From contig CBDBMT010000003.1 of the NCBI GenBank assembly GCA_965207585.1, positions 1,302,001 through 1,366,000 on the forward strand: a stretch of 64,000 bases of DNA, in the 5' to 3' direction. This document shows positions 20,201-30,929 of the stretch, one piece after another; the first letter of the stretch is position 1, and each line of letters begins with the position of its first letter. The position numbers were made by a program, and so were the translations under genes. The notes under the pieces were generated by a model that was given only the letters and a program-made list of their open reading frames with translations, was not told the DNA's origin and did not search any database. This DNA comes from Bin87 sp965207585. GTDB taxonomy: Bacteria; Chloroflexota; Dehalococcoidia; Lucifugimonadales; UBA3495.

Positions 20201-21651
20201 CCACCTTCGTGCTGGGGGTGCCCGCCGGCCTGCGGGCGGAGAGTACCCAGCCCACGACCATCGCCCTGTCGTGGACGGCCGCGACGGGAGCCACGGGCTA
20301 CGAGATCCAGGTGTCGCCGGACGCCGGTGCCACCTGGAACGGCCTGGCGGCCCTGGACGACGGCGCGGCCACCACCTACACCCACCAGGGTCTCACCACC
20401 GGGGTCACGCGCCACTACCGGGTGCGGGCCACCGGCGCGGGGAACAGCCTCAGCGCCTGGTCGAACGTCGCCGCGGCCCGGACGCGAGTGCTCAACGAGG
20501 TGCCGAACGTGCGGGTGGTGCAGAAGCCGGGCTACAACCCGGCGGTGCTGGAATGGCCTACCCTGGAAGACCCCACCATCACCGGCTACGAGTACTGGCG
20601 GTCGGACTATCCCGATTTCTGGACCACCCTCACCGAAGACGACCGCTACTACGGGACTGGCAGCAGCGACCCGGATAGAGTGTACATTCAGCCCGACCAT
20701 CTCACCGCCTACTGCGTGTGCAGCCCTACCAACATGCCCCCCTACGAACCCTTCCTCTACTACTCGGATTGGGTGGGTTCCGGGATCGAGTTCCGGGTGC
20801 GGATCCTGCGGGCGGAGGGGTCCCAGAACGCGCCGCCCCCGACGCCACCGCAAACGCCGGGACAGAACGCTCCCGGCGGCCGCGGGCTGGTGGGCGTGCC
20901 CATCCCGGCGGACTCGTCCCTCATTCCCGCGGGCGTAGAACCGGGCGACAGCTTCCGGCTGCTGTTCGTGACCTCCGCGACCACGACGGCGGAGTCCGCG
21001 GACATCGCCGACTACAACGCCTTCGCCCGGGCGCGGGCGGCAGCACATAGCGACCTGTCCAGCCTCAGCGGCGAGTTCACCGCCCTGATTTCCACGGGTA
21101 GTGTGAACATCAAGGACAACACCGCCACCACCGGCCCCGGCGCGCCCATCCACTGGCTGGGCGGCGACAAGGTGGCCGATGACTACGCCGACCTCTACGA
21201 CGGCGATTGGGATTCGGTTAGCGGCAAGACCGAGATGGGCGGCGGCTACACCGGGCTGGTGTGGACCGGGGGCAGCAGGAATGGGGAGACGTCGGGGCTG
21301 CGCTACGCCGGAGCCGCCGAGGTGCGCCTGGGCGACCTGAGCGACGTCACCCTGCCCCTGTCGTCGCCCAATGCCGCAGCCGCCACCGAAGCCTACCCCA
21401 TCTACGTCCTGTCGCCGGTGCTCACCGTGGCCGCCGGCAACGTCAACACCCACAGCGAATCTTCCGGCGGCGCCAACCCGGCGGAGGCGATTTACGCGAC
21501 GTTCAGCGGGTGGGTAAGCGAGGTCGGCGCCGGCATTCGCAGCCTGTGGGACGCGGTGGCCCGATTCCCCGCCAACCTCTACCGGAACCTGGAGACCGCG
21601 GGGGCAGGCTTAAACCCGTCCCCGCGGTCTGCCGCGGTTTGGGATTGGTGA
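17212..21651 (+). CDS. giant secreted DUF11/Fn3 protein
   Basis: 1479 residues with a signal peptide (MKLCVWILAIAALCAAAAG, cleaved before QGDD). The N-terminal half has DUF11-like modules (NVVYPEDSS region; DLAVEDGGANPHVADDQ near 565). Four fibronectin type III domains lie at about 718-805, 806-905, 912-1000 and 1002-1093, with the HYRVRA and WSNIA signatures. A diverged fifth reaches about 1205. A Pro-rich hinge precedes a C-terminal domain (about 1229-1410, IPAGVEPGDSFRLLFVT to YVLSPVLTVA) that I know as recurrent in this kind of genome but cannot name. No sortase or membrane anchor is seen. Adhesion or polymer binding is inferred from the domains. Confidence 0.75.
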   Translation: MKLCVWILAIAALCAAAAGVFLDERAAYAQGDDNDHVDVALILEFPDTVQAASNHDLNIAVVNHGTRTAYDVVVVVNVVYPEDSSRFKRLLKVPVGVASLENNGYSLRWSIPELGELQREEVTARVEHEDIINEVFDNTLYPHEVFGEVTTASFESDLHKGNNTDRVWSFQYSNDSSFNQAAGNYTVAISVDNPHPAPGDTVNFTITADLETILIATRTYTGPAVSQPIDLKVDIELTGGLTVSGPPTYRCADLATCIVPAQVSYSNGVFNIGTLKYQEPTRNSVTLPVMVAGNAVVNEQCLTAKLTGNPPPGTGHLDDDISDNVAKLCLDPAPSLVVSGRLDAFTVYPCVGITSPPCDSANDIRIRAVDASGVVWDKGAAVIWVHPLNARIYSGHTNSGVLQSVNDGNTVSWQTAVAADEDYTAVVRNGVQLSYSRAPFAGHESGWKRPQYGISARDVDGSSPPPGKVFFRSTTSGNELRKAESPNYEEVPTSLSTSAVTATKFRRFLEFEKLGTYKITWHIAAKRSTLHGSEDCLPDSSNVNQAFCATETYTFHVGPMVDLAVEDGGANPHVADDQNALTIVAVNNGPDDSLVTQVTGLPIDAEVLHISQGAYDGAAGEWNIGELQPRGYYRSAGISEPTLVLGAAAGETASVSIANTKNYEVCVGPKSDPGNLPHTTQAACEAVTNASWNSTPVYDYNASNNTTTIIAAQGAGGVGPGGPGSLSLQRYGYATLLTWQPVEQVYGLAVSHYEVQRAASPWETLPDNPKEPKYLDTTEDSANALYRVRAVNEAGVPGPWTQSSTRGVTAPGNFTATALSDTEIQLSWSRPHGREVTRYEVQYSQDGGNSWGFLAEVAATSEATYTYTDWGLPVNTTRHYRVRGVAISGGVELTGAWSAVRGATTAHGIRAPGLTASAAGQDAIDLSWTVMAGATGYQLQASSDGGATWTALATINDPSVRTYTHRGLQPGATFHYRVRATDSGGGDNPWSNIATATTFVLGVPAGLRAESTQPTTIALSWTAATGATGYEIQVSPDAGATWNGLAALDDGAATTYTHQGLTTGVTRHYRVRATGAGNSLSAWSNVAAARTRVLNEVPNVRVVQKPGYNPAVLEWPTLEDPTITGYEYWRSDYPDFWTTLTEDDRYYGTGSSDPDRVYIQPDHLTAYCVCSPTNMPPYEPFLYYSDWVGSGIEFRVRILRAEGSQNAPPPTPPQTPGQNAPGGRGLVGVPIPADSSLIPAGVEPGDSFRLLFVTSATTTAESADIADYNAFARARAAAHSDLSSLSGEFTALISTGSVNIKDNTATTGPGAPIHWLGGDKVADDYADLYDGDWDSVSGKTEMGGGYTGLVWTGGSRNGETSGLRYAGAAEVRLGDLSDVTLPLSSPNAAAATEAYPIYVLSPVLTVAAGNVNTHSESSGGANPAEAIYATFSGWVSEVGAGIRSLWDAVARFPANLYRNLETAGAGLNPSPRSAAVWDW

Positions 21652-21655
21652 CCCT

Positions 21656-22216
21656 ATGGATTTGGAACTAACTGTAGAGCACATCTGCGACGTCATCGCT
21701 GAATGGGACCCAATGGGCTATCCGTGGAACGCGTGGCGCGAGTACCAAACCCGATATTTCGTCATCGACCCCATCATCCGAGCCCTGGGGTGGGACACCA
21801 TCGACCCGAAAGAGTGCTCCATTGAATATTTCATACGAGACGCACGGGGCGAAAGCGGGTGGGCAGACTACGCGCTGTTTTTGGAGTGCGACATTCAAGA
21901 TATTGTAGATGGGACAGTCCAGCCCACCGTATTGGTCGAGGCCAAATCGTTGCGGATGCCGCTAGATGTCCATGTAAGACAACTCGCGTGGTATGTCCAA
22001 GCTGCCAACATGACGAAAGGGTTGGGCGTCCTGACCAGCGGGACCGAATGGTGGATTTACGACACAGCAGGCCTGGTATCGCCGTGTCCGCTGCCATTGG
22101 CAACAGTGGATATCACGAGAGGCCGAGGTGGAGCGGCGGCGAGCATTCTGCGCCAAAGGTTGAGTCGGGCAGGATTGAGATCATCGTCCTCAAATGAATT
22201 TGTCAACAGGCCTTGA
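21656..22216 (+). CDS. HsdR N-terminal-like PD-(D/E)XK protein
   Basis: 186 residues. Resembles the stand-alone N-terminal nuclease domain of type I restriction subunits: LGWDT.DPKE near residue 42, the catalytic-type Asp in WADYALFLE (about 72) and VLVEAKS (about 99-105), giving D and E-x-K. No helicase or methyltransferase partner follows, so it is either an orphan nuclease or a decayed restriction fragment. ATG at 21656 is four bases after the previous stop. The C-terminal 25 residues are Ser/Arg-rich and poorly structured. Substrate and activity are unknown. Confidence 0.6.
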   Translation: MDLELTVEHICDVIAEWDPMGYPWNAWREYQTRYFVIDPIIRALGWDTIDPKECSIEYFIRDARGESGWADYALFLECDIQDIVDGTVQPTVLVEAKSLRMPLDVHVRQLAWYVQAANMTKGLGVLTSGTEWWIYDTAGLVSPCPLPLATVDITRGRGGAAASILRQRLSRAGLRSSSSNEFVNRP

Positions 22217-22248
22217 GTGGGGGATGAGGCTGGATAAAAGATTTGAAC

Positions 22249-22533
22249 ATGGTGCAACCACAAGCCCACAAGGTCACCGTGCATACCGGCGATGGCAGCA
22301 ACCAAACGCACACGTTCCCTATGGGCAATACACCAGAGGAACAGGGGCAGATTCGAGGTGAGATAGCCAAACTGATTCGTGACGCCTTGTCTGGCAGCGA
22401 TGAGACTCTGATACTCGGAAGCCCGTTTGTTGCTTACCCTGTGACCCATATAACCAAGATTGTCTGGACCGACGGCTACATAGAATCTGATGGAAAGCCA
22501 CCGCTGGGTTTCATTCAGCCTCGCCAGGGCTGA
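22249..22533 (+). CDS. small hypothetical protein
   Basis: About 94 residues from ATG at 22249 (TTG at 22243 also possible). Soluble, mixed alpha/beta composition, no motif I recognise. It follows the nuclease-like gene by 32 bp on the same strand and may form a pair with it. The ribosome-binding site is weak. Confidence 0.45.
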   Translation: MVQPQAHKVTVHTGDGSNQTHTFPMGNTPEEQGQIRGEIAKLIRDALSGSDETLILGSPFVAYPVTHITKIVWTDGYIESDGKPPLGFIQPRQG

Positions 22534-22630
22534 ATTTGACCACAGGCCCTACGTACGTTTCGACCTGGACATCGTAGCTCCGTCCGGCGGCGGACGGTCC
22601 TGAGGTTTTCCCGCCGCCCCTTGTCGGATA

Positions 22631-22668
22631 ACGGGGCCACCGTCGGTGCGCGCCAACGGTGGCCCCGT
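22631..22668 (+). terminator. 13-bp perfect hairpin
   Basis: ACGGGGCCACCGT (22631-22643) pairs with ACGGTGGCCCCGT (22656-22668), 97 nt after the stop at 22533 and before the katG control region. It lacks a T-run but isolates the two units. Confidence 0.6.
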
Positions 22669-22713
22669 CTCAGCGTTGACCGGCTCCGCCGGTTGAGCCG
22701 AACGATTATTTAC

Positions 22714-22745
22714 AGATAATCATTATCAAGTTATAATGATTATAA
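22714..22745 (+). promoter_or_regulatory. adjacent Fur-like and PerR-like operators of katG
   Basis: AGATAATCATTATCA (22714-22728) matches 14 of 15 positions of the Fur 7-1-7 box. TTATAATGATTATAA (22731-22745) is an exact match to the PerR box consensus TTATAATNATTATAA. Both lie just upstream of the katG ribosome-binding site. Peroxide- and/or metal-responsive repression is inferred from the known consensus sequences. Confidence 0.75.
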
Positions 22746-22768
22746 TTCAGATCCAGGAGGTCCCCCGC

Positions 22769-24973
<2,205 letters not shown>

Positions 24974-25005
24974 CCGAGTTTGACCCCATCGGGCGCCGAG
25001 AGCTT

Positions 25006-25034
25006 GGGACTGGTCGGATTGACCAGTCCCTTTT
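25006..25034 (+). terminator. rho-independent terminator of katG
   Basis: GGGACTGGTC, loop GGATT, GACCAGTCCC, then TTTT. Perfect 10-bp stem 33 nt after the katG stop. Confidence 0.9.
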
Positions 25035-25171
25035 CAGCGTCAGCGGAGTGGGGCACCGCCCTCCGGGTTTTGTTGTGGCGCATATCGTCTAACTTGGATG
25101 GATTTCGTCGCCGAGCTGCTCTCAAACGATTCGGAAGCGTCCGTAACTGGGGCGAGGTCAAGTTTCGGCGT

Positions 25172-26317
25172 TTACCAGTAGAAGTCTCCGAGGTCAAGCA
25201 AGATGAGCGTGTTCCACAACGGACCTCCACCGGTTCCGTAACCCGTCGGTGGGCCTTCCTCCGCGCAAAGGAGGACGGTCAGGGCAACGAGAGCGTGGAA
25301 CGCCGCGTCCGGGTAGTTCTCGTCCTTCCTTTCCGCAAGGGCCTCCGCGATCCGTTCCCCAACGACGCCGGCGACGATCTGGCGCGCCTCGCCTTGGAGG
25401 TGGCTGGTCAGAGTTGCGGTGGCGCAGCGGGTCGCCTCCGCCTGCAGAATGGCGGATTGCCTGGCCTGCTCGGCGGCTTCCTCGGCGGTCTGGATGTGCA
25501 AATGCATTTCGGCGTACCACGGCTGACACTCGGCGGCGACGTTGCCCTTCGTCATGCGGATGGTGCCGACGCGGTAGGTCCAGTGGCCGGGTTCGGCGGG
25601 CCCGGTCCACGTGCGTCCCGTAGTCTCGGCCAGTGTTGTCCATCCCAACGGCGTGTTGTCTGGGGCTGTGGCAGACCGCTGGACACCATAGACGACCGTA
25701 TCGGCCTTGAAGGCTGACGCCTCCCATTCCCAGTACCGGAGGTCATCCTCCACGTCTTCGTAGAAGTGGTCCAGCTCATCCTGCCACTTGAGCATGAGCG
25801 ACCCATCGTCCAAGCGCACAACTTCCAGCCGGACCACCTCGGATCGCTCGCAGAGTTCGCCCAACAGCCCAGGTGCCAGTTCGGCTTCGGTAGGAAGCTT
25901 CAGCGTCGTCTCCGCCCCGACCCCGTCGCACGTCTCTGTGTCCCCGTTGGTGCGGAGAGAGACCAGGCCCACGTGGTAGGTCCACTGGCCGGACTTCGGC
26001 GCTCCTTCCCATGCCGTCCTGTCGCTCACGTTAGCCAGGAATTCCCAAGTGTCGCTGCCGGCCGGCCGCCGGTGGATGCGGTAAACGGCCTCCTCCACGT
26101 AGAGGTCTTCGGGCCACGGGTTAATGTCAAGGGACCAACTCAGCACCATGTGGGCCGGCGCTTCGATGCCCACCGGTTTGCCATATGCGTCGAGGTCGGT
26201 GATGCGGGAGGCCTCGCAATGCTCAGCCTCCGCCTCCCCGGGGAGGACCAAAACAAGAAGGCCGGCCACCGCCAGCAGAGCGAGGATAGCGGAAAGGACA
26301 GGAAATCGAGTTCGCAT
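25172..26317 (-). CDS. secreted Fn3-like protein, paralogue of the gene at 39527
   Basis: 381 residues. A signal peptide (hydrophobic 7-27, then GEAEAEHC) is followed by two Fn3-like halves with the pattern W.....T.WEGAPKSG.WTYHVGL and W...A.TTGRTWTGPAEPGHWTYRVGT. The C-terminal segment (AEEAAEQARQSAILQAEATRCATATLTSH) is helical and ends with a conserved Cys. The protein at 39527 shares this order: double W-TYR unit, then EAAARDAGLQVLQDAAVRCAEEALLS. I do not know a family name. ATG at 26317 has GGAGG upstream. It converges on katG. Function unknown; exported to the surface or medium. Confidence 0.65.
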   Translation of the reverse strand: MRTRFPVLSAILALLAVAGLLVLVLPGEAEAEHCEASRITDLDAYGKPVGIEAPAHMVLSWSLDINPWPEDLYVEEAVYRIHRRPAGSDTWEFLANVSDRTAWEGAPKSGQWTYHVGLVSLRTNGDTETCDGVGAETTLKLPTEAELAPGLLGELCERSEVVRLEVVRLDDGSLMLKWQDELDHFYEDVEDDLRYWEWEASAFKADTVVYGVQRSATAPDNTPLGWTTLAETTGRTWTGPAEPGHWTYRVGTIRMTKGNVAAECQPWYAEMHLHIQTAEEAAEQARQSAILQAEATRCATATLTSHLQGEARQIVAGVVGERIAEALAERKDENYPDAAFHALVALTVLLCAEEGPPTGYGTGGGPLWNTLILLDLGDFYW

Positions 26318-26345
26318 TGGGAGCCTCCGTTGGGGTCAGCGTAAC

Positions 26346-26378
26346 GCGCGTCGACAATCCGGTAATGCGTTGACGCGC
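26346..26378. promoter_or_regulatory. inverted repeat upstream of the gene at 26317
   Basis: GCGCGTCGAC (26346-26355) and GTTGACGCGC (26369-26378) form a 9/10 inverted repeat about 30 bp upstream of a start codon. Possible operator. Confidence 0.35.
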
Positions 26379-26409
26379 CTCATCGGGATTCGTAAAGCGT
26401 GGGATTGGT

Positions 26410-26480
26410 GGGGCAGCAGTCAGGTGAGAACACTCCGGACTGAGAGTCTGGTATCGGAGGTTCGACGCTCCTTGGCTCCG
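26410..26480 (+). other. tRNA-like remnant
   Basis: A perfect anticodon arm (CCGGA, loop CTGAGAG, TCTGG, with a G.T pair; anticodon would be GAG), a GTTCGACGC T-loop segment, and weak acceptor pairing between GGGGCAG and TGGCTCC over a span of about 71 nt. The D arm does not fold properly and the T stem is one base short, so it is probably decayed or coincidental. Confidence 0.25.
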
Positions 26481-26608
26481 GTCGTCTTCACCGTTGGGCG
26501 GTGTCGCGGTTTGACTGTCTCCGCCGGAAACACTGGGAGCTTCCGAGGGCGGCCCGGAAATCGCTAACGGGTCATTGCCGCACAAGTTTATCAAATCGTT
26601 ATCAATAT

Positions 26609-28498
26609 CCCAAATCCACCACCTAATGGGAGAAAAATGGTTTTGGGGCTCCTTGATTGGGCCGGTTGGGGCATCGGCTGACGGCTGACAGGTTGGCAGT
26701 GGGTTGGCGTGGCAGGAGTAGGCGCTGGAAGGGGATTTTGGGGCGTTGGCCGGCGACGCCAGGGCGAGGTCTATGCCAACCGGTCCTGGAGAAGGGCGCA
26801 GTGTCCCTACGGCGGGAGTCCCCGTCGCTTGAATGCCCGTCGGTAGTGGCGCAGACCGTCCCAGGTCAGGGTGGGCCGTGGGCCAGCGCCGCTATTCTCC
26901 GGTGCGCTCCCGCCAGCAGCGGGAAGGATGGATGGCCCCGCGCCAGCCGGATCAGCAGCTTCCTGGCGTGGCAGACCACCCGTCCGGCCAGATTGATCAG
27001 AGCAAAGCGCACCGCCTTGAGCCGCTTGTCCACCCACTGACCGCCCAGGGCCAACTGCTTGACCGCCGAGTTCAGGTTGAACGCCAGCGCCGCTATCGCC
27101 CACCAGGCCGCGTTGGCCCCGAACTGTCCCGACGGCAGCCTCCCGCCAGCCAAGTCCTCCTTCAGCACACCATGCACCTCCTCGCCCTTCCCGCATCTCT
27201 CCCGGTACCACCGCACCACCTCATCTCCCGGTAGCTCCCGGTTAGTCACTATCCCCCGGATCTTGTACCAGCCCCGGTCCGGCATCTCCATCGCCGGAAC
27301 CGACAACTCCAGGTCATCCTCCATGCCCGGCAGCGGCGGCCGCCTCAGCGGCTCCCGGACCGCTATGAAACGGTAGTCGGGATCATTCTTGGAATAAGCC
27401 AATCTATCGGGCACGAAGTCCACCTCGGCCCACTCCTGTTCCGTCTCCACCGCCAACTCCCCCACCATCCGGGGCAACCGGCGCCACTGGCTCTCCTCCA
27501 CTTCGGCTGCCGCACGCTTGAACCCCTCCGTGACGTCCGCCCCCACCGCAAATTCGATCACTCCGAACCGCTCATCCCTCCCCTCGGCGCAGTACCGCAA
27601 CAACTCAACTTGGTACCCCGCCGTGTCCGACCGCAGCATCACCTTCACCACGCCCTCCGGCAGATGGGCCAGCGACTCCCGCAGCACCCGCAGTTGCTCG
27701 AACCCCGCTGGCACGTTGCCGTCCCGGAACTCCGAATGGACCACCAGGTCCGCCTCGGCCCAGTAGGTGACCATCGGCTGGTAGGCCTTGTAGCCCTGGT
27801 AGCAGTACAGCGCCTCCTGCTTGTAGGTCTCGATCAGCGTCGCGTCCATGTCCAGCGTCGCCTGCTCCTGCTCCAGGTGGTCCCGGACGAAGCTCATCAT
27901 CTCGGCGTTGACCTTCCCCAGCCCGCGCAGCGCGCCGTTGGGCGCGGGTATGAACGCCGTATGGGGCTGCCTGGCCTCCTCCTGAACCGGGTCGTGGAAC
28001 CGGCCCAGGTACCGGAACACCGCCGACGGAGACGGGACGCTGCGGCGCCGCCCGCCCCGCCACCGGCTGCCCTCCTCCCGGCGCTCACAAGCCCGCTGCC
28101 GGTGCGTCTCCACCCGGCCCAACATCCGGCCCAGACCCTCGTCCCCTTCCAGCACCCGGAGGTCGTCCACTCCTTCTCCACCGGCCAGATTCAGCAGCAC
28201 CAGCGCGGTGACCATCTGCCGGTCCGTCCATCCCTGTCCGCCCTCCTTGACCTTCACGTAGCGCCGGATCGACTCGCCCAGCCCCATCGCATCGGCCATT
28301 TCCAGATAGACCGCCAACCCCGACAGCCCCGTCATGCCCCCAGCGCGATGCTCCGTCCCATACTGGAATGGCAGGACTCCCTGTTGCATAATGACTGCAC
28401 CTCGTTGGTGATGGTTGTGTTTGTCCCGTAACCATCATAGCCAGCTTTGCCCCTGGCTCCAACGAGGTCTTTTTCTCTCATTAGGTGGTGGATTTGGG
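26609..28498 (-). mobile_element. complete IS1380-family insertion sequence
   Basis: About 1890 bp. Terminal inverted repeats start CCCAAATCCACCACCTAATG at 26609 and end in the reverse complement at 28498, with one mismatch further in. Both sides are flanked by AATAT (26604-26608 and 28499-28503), a 5-bp target duplication. The single transposase gene is intact, so the element looks recent and potentially active. Confidence 0.88.
26866..28389 (-). CDS. IS1380-family transposase
   Basis: 507 residues, full length for the family. Starts MQQGVLPFQYGTEHRAGG and has the N-terminal VLEGDEGLGRMLGR region. The DDE catalytic core includes the first Asp in TLDMDATLIE and the second in LRSDTAGYQ, and the C-terminal RERCGKGEEVHGVLKED carries the Glu. 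It catalyses cut-and-paste movement of its own element, whose ends are described separately. ATG at 28389 is preceded by GAGGTG. No frameshift or stop is seen. Confidence 0.92.
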   Translation of the reverse strand: MQQGVLPFQYGTEHRAGGMTGLSGLAVYLEMADAMGLGESIRRYVKVKEGGQGWTDRQMVTALVLLNLAGGEGVDDLRVLEGDEGLGRMLGRVETHRQRACERREEGSRWRGGRRRSVPSPSAVFRYLGRFHDPVQEEARQPHTAFIPAPNGALRGLGKVNAEMMSFVRDHLEQEQATLDMDATLIETYKQEALYCYQGYKAYQPMVTYWAEADLVVHSEFRDGNVPAGFEQLRVLRESLAHLPEGVVKVMLRSDTAGYQVELLRYCAEGRDERFGVIEFAVGADVTEGFKRAAAEVEESQWRRLPRMVGELAVETEQEWAEVDFVPDRLAYSKNDPDYRFIAVREPLRRPPLPGMEDDLELSVPAMEMPDRGWYKIRGIVTNRELPGDEVVRWYRERCGKGEEVHGVLKEDLAGGRLPSGQFGANAAWWAIAALAFNLNSAVKQLALGGQWVDKRLKAVRFALINLAGRVVCHARKLLIRLARGHPSFPLLAGAHRRIAALAHGPP

Positions 28499-28507
28499 AA
28501 TATATCC

Positions 28508-28536
28508 TTGACCGTCATGCTGGAGTTGCAGATAAT
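28508..28536 (+). promoter_or_regulatory. promoter whose upstream boxes are displaced by the IS
   Basis: TTGACC (28508-28513), 17-nt spacer, GATAAT (28531-28536). The GTTATC box that precedes this promoter type is now at 26598-26603, on the other side of the IS1380 element. Removing the IS and one target duplicate restores the 9-nt spacing seen at 14448 and 39204. Confidence 0.6.
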
Positions 28537-28830
28537 TCCCTGTGTTCGTGGAACATGCCGGTCCTGTAATCGAGATGGTTGCCTCCACCTTTTCAGCGAC
28601 AACACCCATCCGAATGCGCCAGCCGTTGCGGCAACCCATCGGTACATCTTCGACTAGCCTCGTGTCGGCCACCGGCCAGGAGAAGCCAGAGAGTTGGATG
28701 AGGCAAGGTCGTAACGCCGGGGACTGCTATCGTCCCGAGAGGCATTCGCGACTGGCGGCCGCGCGTGTTTCCACAGACCGCTGGCACTGTACTTGTGCAT
28801 TTCAAATAAGCGACCAAATGCGAGCACATT

Positions 28831-30630
28831 ATGAAACTGCTGATCGTCGCCGGCCTGGGCGCTGCCTTTTCGGTCATGGCTCTTTTGTTGTCTCTGGAAT
28901 TGACCCGGGCCCACAACCCCCTGTGTCCCGACGACTGGCCTGACCTTGACGCCAATGTGTCGGTGGTCGATGAACTCCATCACACCGACGACGAGGGCAA
29001 CCGGTGGGTCGTGTTCGGAAGCCATCCGGTTCTGCGCGCCTACCCGGTTGACGAAAGATACGAGCAGGGATACGTCGTGGGCTCGCCCCATGAGATCTGT
29101 TACTGGCACCTGACTCGCAACGAACAGATTTACTTCCCCGATGACGATGACGAAGGAGAGGCGCCCGCCGTCGTCACCACGCCGGCGCCCACGGCGTTCG
29201 ACCCTTTCGCCAAGTGGAACGACTTGGAGCCGCAGCATTGGTGGACGAAGTCGGAGCCGTACTCCTGTCTGTCCACCCAGAAGGACACATCCCCCTGGAT
29301 AGAGGCCGGCATGATCGACCTGGGCGGCTCCGACCCCCTGTCGCTCATCAAGTACTACGGCAACGGCAGCTATTTGCGGTACGGCTACATGGGCTTCGAG
29401 GGATGCACGCCGATGAAGAAGCACCCGGATCGGACGTATCTGGACCCGCCGGTTGACCCGACCTACTACTCACTGGGCGACCTGGACATCTCGGTGGACA
29501 TCGCCCGGGTGCCGCCGGACGCCCCCGGTTGGTACGAGGACGACGGCAAGCGGGAGACTATGACGATGGCCCAGGCGGTGAACATCCTGAACACCCACGT
29601 CGCCGCCTACTTCGACAAGATTTCCGAGGGCAAGCTCAGAATGCGTTTCCACGCGGGGAACGACTTTGCGTTGGAAGGGGCAGGCTCTCCCAATGACGTG
29701 CACGGTCAGCAGATGCGGCTGGCCGGCGTGATGGACTGCCGGGGCGGGGCGGCGGACCGCTACCCTTGCGATCTGGGCGCTCCCGGCGGCCTGAACCGCA
29801 TCCTGCTGACCGACGTGACGACCGACACCGGCGGCGACGCCTTCAACGGCGCAGCGCGCCTCGGGTTGGTGAGCCTGCGGGAGGCGAACATGGAGACGCT
29901 GGTGCACGAGATAGGGCACGGCTGGATGATGTGGCCCCACTCCTATGCCGAGGTGCGGTGGGACGAGGAGGAGGACGGGATTCCCAACCCTTACAGCAAT
30001 CACCTGGACTTCATGTCCTCCATTGCGCCGCTGCCGCCGGTGGGCTGGCATCAGGACATGCCCTCCACCCTGGCGGTGAACCGCTACGCTGCCGGGTGGA
30101 TCGACCCATCGGAGGTCGCGCTGCACCTAGACGACGCCGGTACCTACACGCTGCAACCGCCGCGCCAGAGGGGTTACCAACTCTTGGTGATCTCATCCGG
30201 TAGGAAGTACGCCTTCACCACGGTGGAGGTGCTGGACGAGCGTAATCCCGTCTACGTGGACGAGTATCCCGTGGTGTACACGCCGTCCGGCGACCGCCCC
30301 TTCCGCTATGACGGGGTGCTGGTGAGCCGGTACGACCAGACCACCGGCGCAGGTATCAACGCCCGCTTCGGTCCGGCGCTCTACGACGAGCGCAACCCCG
30401 ATTTCTCCTCCGACGTGAACCGGGGCTACGACGATTTCTCCGTCATGCAGGACGGCGAGGCCCGGGACATCGGCGGCGGCGTCCGCCTACAGGTGTCCCG
30501 CAACGACGACGGCAGCTATGACGTGGCCGTAAGCGGCGGGCGGGTTGCGGAGTTCACGCCGTGGTGCAACAGCATCTGGTTTGAATTTGGGGAATTCGAC
30601 ACCGGGTGCGCACTGGCGTCGGGAGAGTAA
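28831..30630 (+). CDS. secreted M6-like zinc metalloprotease
   Basis: 599 residues. A signal peptide (LLIVAGLGAAFSVMALLLSLEL) is followed by a mature protein with the zinc motif HEIGHGWMMWPHS at about 359-371: two zinc His plus the catalytic Glu, and a third candidate His seven residues on. Upstream TLVHE and the preceding LGLVSLREANME fit the M6 peptidase (immune inhibitor A-like) layout, as does the TLAVNRYAAGWI segment after it. It probably cleaves extracellular proteins. It lies about 290 nt downstream of the promoter now next to the IS1380 element, so the insertion may have altered its control. The ribosome-binding site is weak. Confidence 0.72.
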   Translation: MKLLIVAGLGAAFSVMALLLSLELTRAHNPLCPDDWPDLDANVSVVDELHHTDDEGNRWVVFGSHPVLRAYPVDERYEQGYVVGSPHEICYWHLTRNEQIYFPDDDDEGEAPAVVTTPAPTAFDPFAKWNDLEPQHWWTKSEPYSCLSTQKDTSPWIEAGMIDLGGSDPLSLIKYYGNGSYLRYGYMGFEGCTPMKKHPDRTYLDPPVDPTYYSLGDLDISVDIARVPPDAPGWYEDDGKRETMTMAQAVNILNTHVAAYFDKISEGKLRMRFHAGNDFALEGAGSPNDVHGQQMRLAGVMDCRGGAADRYPCDLGAPGGLNRILLTDVTTDTGGDAFNGAARLGLVSLREANMETLVHEIGHGWMMWPHSYAEVRWDEEEDGIPNPYSNHLDFMSSIAPLPPVGWHQDMPSTLAVNRYAAGWIDPSEVALHLDDAGTYTLQPPRQRGYQLLVISSGRKYAFTTVEVLDERNPVYVDEYPVVYTPSGDRPFRYDGVLVSRYDQTTGAGINARFGPALYDERNPDFSSDVNRGYDDFSVMQDGEARDIGGGVRLQVSRNDDGSYDVAVSGGRVAEFTPWCNSIWFEFGEFDTGCALASGE

Positions 30631-30929
30631 AGCCCAATGAAGTAGCCCGGACCCGAGGTTGCTTACGGTAGCCCCAGGATCAGGCTGGACAATTTACCCC
30701 AGACGCGGCCGGCCGCCGAGCCCAAAGGCCATCAACGGCTGCCGCGATCACGTCCTACGTCCGGGACCACCGGCACGATGCTGTTGAGAGACACCCGCGA
30801 CCTCCGCGATGACTTCCCACAACGAATTCGTGACTCGAAGGCCGACGGCGGATCACGCAGCAACTCGCATTCCTACCTCCCGGTGGGCGCTGGCCAGCCA
30901 GTCCGTCGGGTCAGAAAGGAGTCCCCGCC
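30631..30929. other. intergenic, nothing recognised
   Basis: About 300 bp between the metalloprotease and the XRE gene. I see no coding frame or clear hairpin. Confidence 0.4.

Noticed and set aside
28517..28657. Cys-rich 46-codon frame (CVRGTCRSCNRDGC)
   Set aside because: Its ATG lies between the -35 and -10 boxes of the predicted promoter, so it would not be in the transcript, and no ribosome-binding site precedes it.
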